From positions 10,151-28,189 of the forward strand of contig NW_014013308.1 in assembly GCF_000611645.1 (NCBI RefSeq): a stretch of DNA of 18,039 bases. Direction: 5' to 3'. Within the stretch, counting starts at the first letter, position 1. Every line of letters begins with the position of its first letter. The notes below the pieces were generated by a model. That model saw nothing but the letters and a program-made list of their open reading frames with translations. It was not told the origin of the DNA and made no database searches. The position numbers and the translations under genes are program-made. Below, in pieces: positions 1 to 8,024 of the stretch. Source of the stretch: Monoraphidium neglectum. Its lineage: Eukaryota; Chlorophyta; Chlorophyceae; Sphaeropleales; Selenastraceae.

Positions 1-1
1 C

Positions 2-592
2 GCGCAGGCGCCGGGCGCGCTCAAGGCGGCCATGTTGCCGGGCGGGGCGGACAAAGGGCCGGGCGGAGCCGCGCCGGAGCCCGCCCTGAGTCAGCAGCAG
101 GGGCGCCGCAACAGCCCAAGGTCGTTGACCCGGGGCAGCCCGCGGAGCGGCGCGGCGGGGTCGCCGTTGGCAATTGCCTCCCCACGCCTGGGCGCCAGCA
201 AGCTTGGCCACGCCTTCAGCTTTAATGGCCGCGACCGCGGCGCGGTAGCTGCCCCCGACGCGGCGGGGGGCGGCCGGCAGAGCCCCGTGCAGCCACAGCA
301 GGGCTTCGGGCGCGGGGGAGATCGCTCGATGGACCAGTTTGACAGGGGAGGCGACACGTTTGAGGAGTGCGACAGCGTGAGCGACGATCAGGAGCCGCTG
401 CAGCCGCCGCCGCTGCTGTCGATGCCGCCGCTGCCGGCGCTCCCAGGCCTGCAAGGCGCTCATCCCGTGAAGCAGGCGGTTGGGGCGCAGCAGATCAGCG
501 CGGCTTCGCAGGGGCTGTTTGACTGGCGGGCGGATGTGGAGGCGTGCAGGCAGCAGCTGGACGCACTCCAAACGCTCTTTGGCGATATCTGA
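2..592 (+). CDS. C-terminal exon of an unidentified protein (5' part outside window)
   Basis: The frame is open from base 2 with no stop until the TGA at 590-592, so this is the 3' end of a longer gene; the ATG at 32 is probably internal. The visible 196 residues are low-complexity. There is a Ser/Pro/Arg-rich stretch with repeated SPR motifs (NSPRSLTRGSPRS), an FSFNGRDRG patch, an acidic patch (FEECDSVSDDQEP), a Pro/Leu-rich segment, and a short helical C-terminus ending DALQTLFGDI. The SPR sites could be phosphorylated, which is inference. I recognise no domain and assign no function. Base composition (GC-rich, wobble G/C) and the abrupt drop in GC after the stop support coding. No TGTAA signal was found downstream before about 2300, so its 3' end is not located. 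It is convergent with CP12. Confidence 0.6.
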   Translation, partial: AQAPGALKAAMLPGGADKGPGGAAPEPALSQQQGRRNSPRSLTRGSPRSGAAGSPLAIASPRLGASKLGHAFSFNGRDRGAVAAPDAAGGGRQSPVQPQQGFGRGGDRSMDQFDRGGDTFEECDSVSDDQEPLQPPPLLSMPPLPALPGLQGAHPVKQAVGAQQISAASQGLFDWRADVEACRQQLDALQTLFGDI

Positions 593-2310
593 GCTGGTTT
601 GCTGAGGATGTGGGGCAAGGGGGGAGCACCACAACACGCTGGAAACCCATAACTATCAACAACAGGAGGGCGTCACAGACATGTAGGAAGCCCCATAGCA
701 GTTCGACTTGCCACAAGGTGGCGCAGATGTAGGCTTGGTGATCAACTGACTTTGCTGCCCGCGTGTGACTGACTACTCGACTGATTGGCGGCAGGCCTTG
801 TGCGCTTCTGTGGTAATCTGACCGCACCATGACCACACACGAGACGCACACATGCTGGAGTCGTGTGCTACATTGCATGTGCAAAGTTGGCACCTTATTA
901 TGGCGGCTGCCACCCACAGCGCTGCCTGTGTGTACCAAATGCCGAAGTGCACCACCCCCTATACTTTTTCTGACCTTCTAGGCGTGTTGACCTCCACATT
1001 GACCTGGCAAAGGCGCCCGCAAACGCAGTGCTGCTCGCTTAGTCCCTCCGATTGCCCACGGCTGTATTGCGCAGTTGGATTTGGTCTGGTGCAAGGGCAA
1101 ATTTGGGTATCACTGAGCCCTTGCCATCCAGTGGGGGGCTTTGCCATCACCCGCGTGCCTGGCCATTTTTAGTCGAGCCTGCTGCAGCCGTCACTTCCTT
1201 GATGCATGGCCAGCTGGACAAAGGTTTGAGTGGCCAGTATGGGCGAGCTAGAGTCGCAAGTGGTGGCGGCGGCAAGCGTGGTGCACCGCATCCTCCCTTG
1301 AGAAGTTGAATTTTGTTGAGAGCATGTCAAAGCCCTGTGATGGAGTAGAATACGCAGGTAGAAAGACGCTGGCCAATTTTGGAGCAATGGTGCCTTGCAG
1401 GATGCCACAGGTGAAGGAACAACAGCATCGACCCAGCGCGCACACCTGCAAACGTACAGAGTAACTTGCCGCATGCGCCCGCGGAGGGCACCGCAACAGG
1501 CTCGTGGAGGGCACTGTCACAGGCTCGCTGCACAGCCTCGGCGCTTGCTGTTCATGCACTGTGTCGAAGGGGGTGCTTGGATGGCAGCAGCGACAACTGC
1601 TTGCGGCACATGAGTTTGCGGTGACTGCATGTGCATCACGTCATGTGGTCAAGGGTGCGTTGTGACAATCTTTACTTCGTTGGTGCCATATGACCCGCTC
1701 TGATACATCGTGATTGCCTCCAGCCATGAGGAGAGATGCCAAAAGTCACAAGCGGTTTGCAAAAGAAGTCGCAAGTCCAGTCGAACAGCAGCGTCAGAAC
1801 TCATAAGCCCTTGGGTGCCTTGTATGGCGAAGTGTGTGATTCAGTGATGATCGCTGCCCAGGACAGAGGCGGGGCAGGAGCGGAACGCAGCTGTGTGCGG
1901 GTGGGGTGATGGTGCTCCTAGTGAGTCATCTCGGCCAGCGCCAGTTGTCGATGATGTACTAGCGAGTCACAAGTGAAGAAGAGCGGAGTTCCTGTGTTGA
2001 GCAGTTTGTTCTTTGGGGTCTGTGCTGACCTGCTGTGCTGAAGTGCTGGCTTTTGAAGCTGGGGTTGCCATGCACTGAATCCTTTGAGCCTATGCCGCAT
2101 AATAATAGGGAAGCAGAAGAAAGAGTGTGTCCGAGATAGGCTGTCATCATGTTCCCTTTTCTATCATCATATTTAGCACTGCGTAATCACGCACACGCGC
2201 TGCCTGCTTGTCTGCAACTTCAGCGCCTTCGCTGGTTCCTCAAACTTGAATTCAGATTTCCCACTCCCCTCCACATGCCAGTCCCGCGCCTTTAGAGAAG
2301 TCCACGAATG
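593..2310. other. Long non-coding stretch between convergent genes
   Basis: About 1.7 kb holding the 3' flank of the left gene and the distal 3' flank of CP12. GC content is visibly lower than in the genes, and stops are frequent in all six frames. The short open frames show no family resemblance, no splice-consistent extension and no coding-like composition. An imperfect 23-nt-period direct repeat lies at 1483-1527. I see no gene, tRNA or mobile element here. A non-coding RNA cannot be excluded by eye. Confidence 0.5.
1483..1527. repeat. Imperfect two-copy direct repeat, 23-nt period
   Basis: 1483-1504 and 1506-1527 share 19 of 22 positions, both beginning GGAGGGCAC and ending ACAGGCTCG. 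It lies in non-coding DNA and has no evident role. Confidence 0.5.
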
Positions 2311-2314
2311 GCAG

Positions 2315-2319
2315 TTACA
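2315..2319 (-). terminator. Candidate TGTAA polyadenylation signal of CP12
   Basis: The plus strand reads TTACA, giving TGTAA on the CP12 strand about 335 nt beyond the stop. TGTAA is the usual chlorophyte poly(A) signal. It is the first one I find downstream of CP12; assignment to CP12 is inferred from orientation. Confidence 0.45.
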
Positions 2320-2622
2320 GGTCAGCCCGGCACGGGCACAAATACACGACGTGCCGCAGACGCCACCACAAAAGACAGGCACGCCACACAGTGGCGGGCG
2401 TTTCAGTGGGTCAAGCGGCGTGACCCCGCGGCCGGTCCCAAAACCCACACAAGCCGCCATCCATCATGGCCTTGTTGAAGCCAATACCGTGCGCCGCCCT
2501 TCCCTGCGCTCCAGCAGTTGGCGGGAATTGGGCCTGCCGCGTGCGTGCAGCCGTCGCTTTTGCACTCCAAAACTACAAGAGAAGGGCCAGGTCTTCTCAA
2601 AAGCAAAGCCCAGCAGAGCTGC

Positions 2623-2678
2623 GCTTAGTCCTCGTACACGCTGCGGTGGGGCTTAGTCCTCGTACACGCTGCGGTGGG
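2623..2678 (-). repeat. Perfect 28-bp tandem duplication of the CP12 terminal microexon
   Basis: Copies at 2651-2678 and 2623-2650 are identical. On the CP12 strand each carries a splice acceptor (CCCACCGCAG), the terminal exon encoding the last base of an Arg codon plus VYED, and the TAA stop. The first-encountered copy (2651-2678) follows a C-rich tract and is probably the one used; the second would then lie in the 3' UTR. Splicing to either copy gives the same protein end. Confidence 0.9.
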
Positions 2679-3994
2679 GCGGGAGACGGTTGGGCGGGGG
2701 GCCGATGTCAGTGTGCATGTCGAGGGAGGCATTGGGACAAACGTGTGGTTATTGAAGGCTGGGACAGGGCGAGAGAGCAGGGGCATTGATGGCAGCTCCG
2801 GGGGTCAGCCTCCGGGGCGTCGATGGCAGCTGCACGGGCCATTATCCAGAGGCGTGGATAAGGTATTAGGTGTATGTCACCAGAGCGCGAACAGACCCTT
2901 GCAGGACGCATGGGGCACCCACCGGCACTCGTCGGCGTCGGGGTTGTCACCTGAAAGGCAACAGGGAGATCAAATAGGGCATGGAGATGCGATAATGGGT
3001 GCGTGCGTGTGCAAGAAGTATTCCGAGCCTCGCTGCAGGCTGGCCCGCGGCTGTCTGTGAGACTTGTGCCATGCCAGGGGCGAGAGGGCCAGGTCGCAGC
3101 CTGGCACCGCAGGGCAGAGACATAAGTGCGCGCATTTTTTCCTGTAGATTAACACACAAGCCCTGCTGCGATCCGTGCATTGGTGCCTGAGCAGGCCCGG
3201 CACAATACAACCACAAGCCTTTCATGGGCGCAACATGACCCAGTGGCTGGCAGTGCTATCCACCGGCCACAGCTAGCCTGCCCACCGCAGAACGCCTCCA
3301 GGGGGTCGCTGTTGGCCTGAGGGATGGGGGCGGGGGTGTGCGTAAGACTTGCAACTGACGCATCACCACTGAGGCACCCCGCACTCGCGCCTCGAGCCGC
3401 TGCTGTTGGTGAGCCCTGCGCTGCCAGTGACCCCGCAGTCGACTGCACTCACCGCCGCGTCCTTCTTGTGAGAGATGGCCGCGCTGATCTCCTCGACCTG
3501 CGGGCGGTTGAGACGGGGAGTTCGGAGTGGCGGGTTGAGATCGCACGGGGTCGCTGACCAGGGCACGCCGTTGCAGCCCTGCCAACCCCCTCCCGCCCAT
3601 TCAAAACACGCCGAGAGTACTCACGTTGTCCCAGGCGGCAGCGCACTCGCCGGCAGGCCCGCCATCGCAGGTCTCCTCAGCCTCCTTGATCGCGGCCTCC
3701 AGGGAAGAAGCCTGCTCCTGTGCAGCGCCACGCAGCCCGGAGAGAGAGCCCACGCCATCAGCTTCGTGTTCACGCTCGCGCAACGCTCAATGAGAGCCCG
3801 CGACAAGCAGGCAGAGCACCTGGGCCCTTCGTCGAGAAGCCAGCCGGGGCGTCAAGGCACGGCGCGCGCAGAGGCTGGGCCCACAGGCTTACCGGCTGAG
3901 CACGGACGCGCACAACGCGCGCGCTGGGGCGGGCAGCCACGGCGCGGGCAGCCCGAACGGGGCGCGCAGTGGCGAGGGGGCGAGCCGTCAGCAT
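2653..3994 (-). CDS. CP12: CP12, chloroplast Calvin-cycle regulatory protein
   Basis: CP12 is a small, mostly disordered redox switch. In the dark its oxidised form tethers GAPDH and phosphoribulokinase into an inactive complex in the chloroplast stroma. Exons: 3994-3893, 3717-3625, 3497-3453, 3316-3286, 2950-2923 and 2668-2653, all with GT-AG introns that keep frame, giving 104 residues. Residues 1 to about 32 form an Arg/Ala-rich transit peptide ending VRVRA. The core reads AAAWDNVEEISAAISHKKD, the CP12 signature. The N-terminal Cys pair is C51/C59 (seven residues between, as I recall for Chlamydomonas) and the C-terminal pair is C90/C99, in FCGDNPDADECRVYED. All four regulatory cysteines and the acidic tail are present. 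The start ATG has an ACC-ATG context with no competing upstream start. The gene lies just downstream of PDCD2 on the same strand. Its last exon is duplicated. Confidence 0.95.
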
Positions 3995-4367
3995 GGTGAT
4001 AAACGTTGAAAGCTGGTGGTGGTAAATTAAAAGTGGCTTCCCTGACGCGGCCTCCAGCTAAATCCTTTCGAAGCTGTCGGAAAATTATCGCGGAGAGTCA
4101 TCGGGGATTTTTCCAGCCAGCATGTAGATTTGGGGTACGGTGAGCACGATCAGGTGCCATAGTTGGCGATTGAAGCACCGACGCAAGGCACCTCGCCCGC
4201 TGAGGCACCCAACGGCGGGCCGCCAGGTTGATGCTTGACGCTGCCTGTGCGCGCCACGCTTCGTACAGTACACAGCCAACAGGACGCACATGCACGGGTC
4301 GGGAAGCAAACTTGGAGATGTTGTAGCAGATGTCATGCATGTCGCAGGAGGGGGGCCTGTCCATCTG
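3995..4367 (-). promoter_or_regulatory. CP12 upstream region and PDCD2 3' flank
   Basis: This 370-nt interval separates the CP12 start from the PDCD2 poly(A) signals. Reading towards CP12, an AT-rich stretch (TTTTAATTTA) sits about 30-40 nt before the ATG in otherwise GC-rich DNA and could be a core promoter element or part of the 5' UTR. No light- or redox-responsive element can be named with confidence. Confidence 0.35.
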
Positions 4368-4382
4368 TTACACCAACTTACA
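4368..4382 (-). terminator. Paired TGTAA polyadenylation signals of PDCD2
   Basis: The plus strand shows TTACA at 4368-4372 and 4378-4382, giving two TGTAA signals ten bases apart on the PDCD2 strand, 108-122 nt past the stop. Position and orientation fit the end of that gene. Confidence 0.65.
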
Positions 4383-4489
4383 CCAACAGGTTCGAGTCAT
4401 GATCAGGTGAGCAGTCAGACGTTTCGAGGCAGTCACGCAGGAGCCCCCCCCACCGCGGCGCCGTCATCGCTGACCCCCGGCTGCATGTA

Positions 4490-7299
4490 TTACGACGGCT
4501 GCACCCACACAAATTCCTCGGTGTACGCCGAGCCGCCGCCTTGCACACCCACTGCACAGCTGGCCGGGCAGGTGTACACCGCGATCGTGCCCCTGCGAGA
4601 GGAGTGCGGACGCGAAAGACTCAGAAAACCGTGCGTTGGAGAACGTGCACGCCCGCGTCGGCACGCAGCCGAGCACAGGCCCTGGGCAAGCACCAAGCTC
4701 GGCGGCCCCTCTTCGGCCCCTAACCCCAGGCCGCACGCGGCGGCACAGCGTCATGGCGAGCGTGCGCGCACGCACCAGTCTGGTGCCTGGGGGTCCTCGT
4801 CATCCTCCCCCAGGAAGCTGACGAGCTGTGGCATGACCTGGAGCGTATGGAACGTTGGGACGGGTGATGGGCGGTGGTGGTTGGTGGTGGTGGGTGGGAG
4901 GAGCAGGCGAGGCAAAATGGGGACCCTGGGTGACGGTCCGGTGCCTCTCACACAAGGTGGGCAAATTACAGGCAATGTGCACTCGGCGTCACATCCACAC
5001 CCACTCCCTGGCAGTAAATGGCAGCATCAGGTTCTCTGTTTGTCAGCAGGCGTGGCTGTTGCGCCACCCTCAGGTCAAAGTGAAGAATAGTTTTGTCTCA
5101 TCACTTGCTGCATTTGTCGGGCGAAAAGGCACACATTAGCATCTACCTCTTGGCAAGATCCCATGCACGCACCACCAGGCCAGCCCACCTGGAACTCGAA
5201 CTGGCGCGCACGGCCGCAGTGCGGGCAGGGGGGGATGTCGCCCGCCTTGGGCCGCCGCGATCGGCTGGGCCACAGCGGCGCCGCGCCCGCCTGGAAGCAG
5301 TAGCGCAGGCACTGCTCAGGGGCGCGCGCGCAGCGCGCCTGGAACATCTGCGACCGCGCACGGCGTGAGCGCAAGTCAATATGGAGTGATTGCATGCGTG
5401 CTTGTGTGTGTGTGTATGTGGGGGGGGGGGGTGAGGTATGGTAGAGGGGAGTAGGGACCCCACAAATTAAGCGTCGCTGTTTGCTGCGACTGGCTCGAGA
5501 CCACCGCCGTAATCTAGCCGCGCCGTCGACCCCAGCCTGCTGCGCGCCGGCTGCGCCCAGGCCCCAGCCGTGCCTGGGGCAGGCCCCAGGTCTCCTGGTG
5601 CGGCGCCCAGGCGCCCCAATGCAGGCGCCCCAGCCCAGGCCGCGCCGCCGCCGCTGCGGCGCACCGCGAAGTGTGCGCGGCCCTTGTCCTCCAGCGCCTC
5701 CAGCACGTCTGGCGGCAGCTCCTCGTCGTCGTACTCCCCCTCCTCCGCCACGCGCGCGTTGTAGCTGTCGAGCACCCTGCGCACGTCAGGCGCGGCCCGC
5801 GGGCGGGCGGCGGGCGGCGCTCGGCGGCGGCGGAGGCGGGCGCTGGGCGCGTGGGCACGGGGCCCTTGGCTTGATGCCCTCCCTAGTATCCAAATCAGTC
5901 TTCTCTGCTTACCTTGAAGCTCAGGCGCACGACAACCATGTGCGTGCGTGCGTGCGCATGCACGGCCGCTGGCGCGTGTACGGGTGCGCAGGGGGCACCC
6001 ACCGCTGGACCTCGGGGGTGGCCTCGTCCTCCTCGGGCTCTGGCTCCACCACCAACTCAAACTCCTTGAACAACTTCACGTCGCCGCCGCCGCTGCCGTC
6101 GCCGCCGCCGGGCGCGGGCGCTGGGGCCGCACCCGCTGCTGCCGCCTCTGCTGCTGCTGACGCGGGGCCGGCGCCCGCGCCTGCCGCCGCCGCCGCTGCC
6201 GCTGCCGCGCGCTCGGCCGCATATGAACCCCAAGGGTCTGCCTCTGCTGCGGCGGCCGCGTCTGGTTCCTGCAGCAGCGGGATGCGTCCAAGCAACGCAC
6301 AAATCGGTGCATCCAGATGCCGCCAAAGCGATTCCAACCGCCGCCCTACCGCACCTATCAATATGACATCACCAAACCTTGCTTTTTGCAATCCCCGCCA
6401 TTGAACGACAGCACCACACACATGTGTGCAAACCGGCGGTGCGCGGCGCAGCGACCCACCGAAAGCTGCGGCGGTGTCAAGTCGTCCGGCCCCGGCGCGA
6501 CGGGCGGGTAGTACGGGTTGTCGCGCGGCAGCTGGCACCTGAGCGCGCGCACCGCGCCGGCGGCCGCGAGCTTGTCGCCGCGCTGTGAGGCGAAGACGAA
6601 CAGCGATCTGTGGAAGGCGCAGGGTTCGTCATCCAGCGGGCTGTAGACCTGCGGTCGGGAGGGCCGCAAACGGTACCGAAATTGGTGGAAGGCCCCGGTA
6701 TGGGAGGGGCGGAGGGCGAGTGCCTGAGTGTCCCATTGGGAGGAGGGCGTCGAGGGGTGCAGCGGCCCACCTGCAGCAAAAAGCGCATCGGCGCACCCGT
6801 GGCGCCGCACGTCAGTTGGGCGCGGCTGGGCAGGTGCACGGGGTCCAGCCATGCCTACGGCGGCGCGTGGTGTTGCGGACGATGGGGATGGCGGTGGGTC
6901 ACGGGGATGGCAGTGGGTTGAGGGCAGCGGCCGCTGCAGGAAGAGCTGCTGCCACCGCCTCCGCCGGCCGGCGGCGACGAGCGCACGGCCGGCAAGTGCA
7001 GCCGCAGCACGAGCAGCGACCAAGAACCTCATTCCAGTGTAGCGCAGCGCAAGGTGGATTCCAAAGTCTGATGCGGCGCCAACGCACCGGACGGCCGCCG
7101 ATTTTGCTTGGGAAGCGGTGGCGCAGCAGGTCCGCTGGCCGCTCTGGGATTTCTGCATAGCCCAAGTTCCACTGCAGAGCATGCGAAGTGCGGTCACCAC
7201 TTCGCCATCCTCCAACTCCTTGCGTGCCGTGCGCCAACACACCCGCCGTCGCACCTCGACCAGATCACCCTCATCGTCTGAGTGCTCTTCCCGCGGCAT
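4490..7299 (-). CDS. PDCD2: PDCD2/Tsr4-family protein without MYND finger
   Basis: PDCD2, PDCD2L and yeast Tsr4 bind newly made ribosomal protein uS5 (RPS2) and support 40S subunit production. Exons: 7299-7255, 7171-7088, 6854-6771, 6648-6460, 6268-6003, 5776-5665, 5347-5189, 4837-4776 and 4592-4490, giving 367 residues (human PDCD2 is about 344). The eight donors all read GTG(C/G)G and all phases match. The N-terminal half has LGYAEIPERP, FPSKIGGRPAWLDP, LTCGATGAPMRFLLQ and YSPLDDEPCAFHRSLFVF, followed by LRCQLPRDNPYYP. The C-terminal half has FKEFELVVEPE, EYDDEELPP, PEQCLRYC, DIPPCPHCG, FEFQVMPQLVSFL, YTCPASC and the terminal YTEEFVWVQ. Between the halves, residues 135 to about 200 are an Ala/Gly linker with no cysteine, where animal PDCD2 has its MYND finger. 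It could equally be called PDCD2L/Tsr4-like. It is divergent from the neurochondrin gene. Confidence 0.92.
4855..4905 (-). repeat. CCACC-rich low-complexity tract in PDCD2 intron 7
   Basis: The plus strand is a GGTGG-rich run, giving a C-rich tract on the transcript strand immediately upstream of the exon 8 acceptor at 4838. It probably serves as an extended polypyrimidine-like tract. Confidence 0.5.
5403..5429. repeat. GT microsatellite followed by a run of 12 G in PDCD2 intron 6
   Basis: A short TG repeat runs into G12 at 5418-5429. On the transcript strand this is a C12 tract followed by CA repeats, about 55-80 nt upstream of the exon 7 acceptor. Confidence 0.75.
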
Positions 7300-7453
7300 A
7301 TCGGGCGCGTTCGCCTTGAATACAAACCACAAATACAATTGTATGGCCCTGTTGTTTGCAAAGACATAGATTTGTGCCGGTGCTTTGGTTTGTCGTTGCC
7401 TCGCCGACTCTCATTGTCGCGTGCTCCTGTAGAGGTGGCCAGGGACGAGAGGG
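7300..7453. promoter_or_regulatory. Short bidirectional promoter between PDCD2 and the neurochondrin gene
   Basis: Only 154 bp separate the two divergent ATGs. The interval is clearly less GC-rich than the flanking exons. It contains a perfect 12-bp palindrome (ATACAATTGTAT, 7333-7344), 34-45 bases from the PDCD2 start and about 110 from the neurochondrin start. In the neurochondrin frame a TAG at 7430-7432 precedes the chosen ATG, so that start cannot move upstream within the exon. Confidence 0.6.
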
Positions 7454-7983
7454 ATGCGTCGCGGCTTCTTTGCTGGCACGCCTGCGAAGGATTTCGCTGT
7501 CGTGGGTGCTGTGGGTGGCGCTCCATTACCTGCTGGTGCAGCTGCTGCAGCAACGCAGCCCGTCGCTCGGCCGCCACCCAAACCCCTCAGCCCAGAGGCC
7601 TTCGATCAGAGCTGGCGCCAGTGCTTGGAGCTCCTCGGGTCCCATAGCAATGAGAAGAAGTGCGTTCAAAGGCCGTGTCCTGTTCTGTGCATACCCATGT
7701 GTCTGGCTGGAACCTCAATCGTGTGCAACCTGCTGACGCCCTGCACGGCCCAGCGAAAGCGCCACTCTCACCACAACCATGCATCACCCCCCGAAATCCG
7801 TCCTGCGACTCGTCAGATTTGTGGGCCTGCTCATCGTGCCCAAGCTGCTGGCCCACGGCGGTGATGCAGTAATCAAAGAGGCGGTCGAGGCGGTCGGCTT
7901 CGATTTCCTCTGTCGCCTGCTGCTGCCGCTGACCCGGCGCCAGCAGCAGCGGCAGCAGCACCAGCGGCAGCAGCAGCAGCAGC

Positions 7984-8024
<41 letters not shown>

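Noticed and set aside
2623..2678. Two 28-bp direct repeats as a CRISPR-like array or integration site
   Set aside because: They are directly adjacent with no spacer, in eukaryotic DNA, and are fully explained as a duplicated CP12 terminal exon.
2246..3060. Overlapping plus-strand open frames of up to 136 codons
   Set aside because: They run antisense through CP12 introns, its last exons and its 3' flank, and show no conserved content.
4290..5090. 266-codon plus-strand open frame
   Set aside because: It overlaps PDCD2 exons 8 and 9 and the 3' flank on the opposite strand, and has no recognisable content.
5403..5429. GT repeat plus G12 run as a telomere-like or regulatory G-quadruplex element
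   Set aside because: A single G run cannot form an intramolecular quadruplex and the GT part is a short microsatellite; it lies inside an intron and is most simply slippage-prone DNA.
5481..6404. 307-codon plus-strand open frame rich in Pro/Ala/Ser
   Set aside because: It is antisense to PDCD2 exons 5 and 6 and the introns around them; low-complexity shadow with no splice or family support.
6358..7338. Single 326-codon minus-strand open frame over the PDCD2 5' half
   Set aside because: It reads straight through three PDCD2 introns. Only pieces match the family, and the matching pieces lie in different frames joined by GT-AG introns.
7587..8024. Minus-strand frame starting with a long poly-Leu run resembling a signal peptide
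   Set aside because: The Leu run is just the reverse complement of the CAG repeat in the neurochondrin exon; the rest crosses its intron and exon 1.
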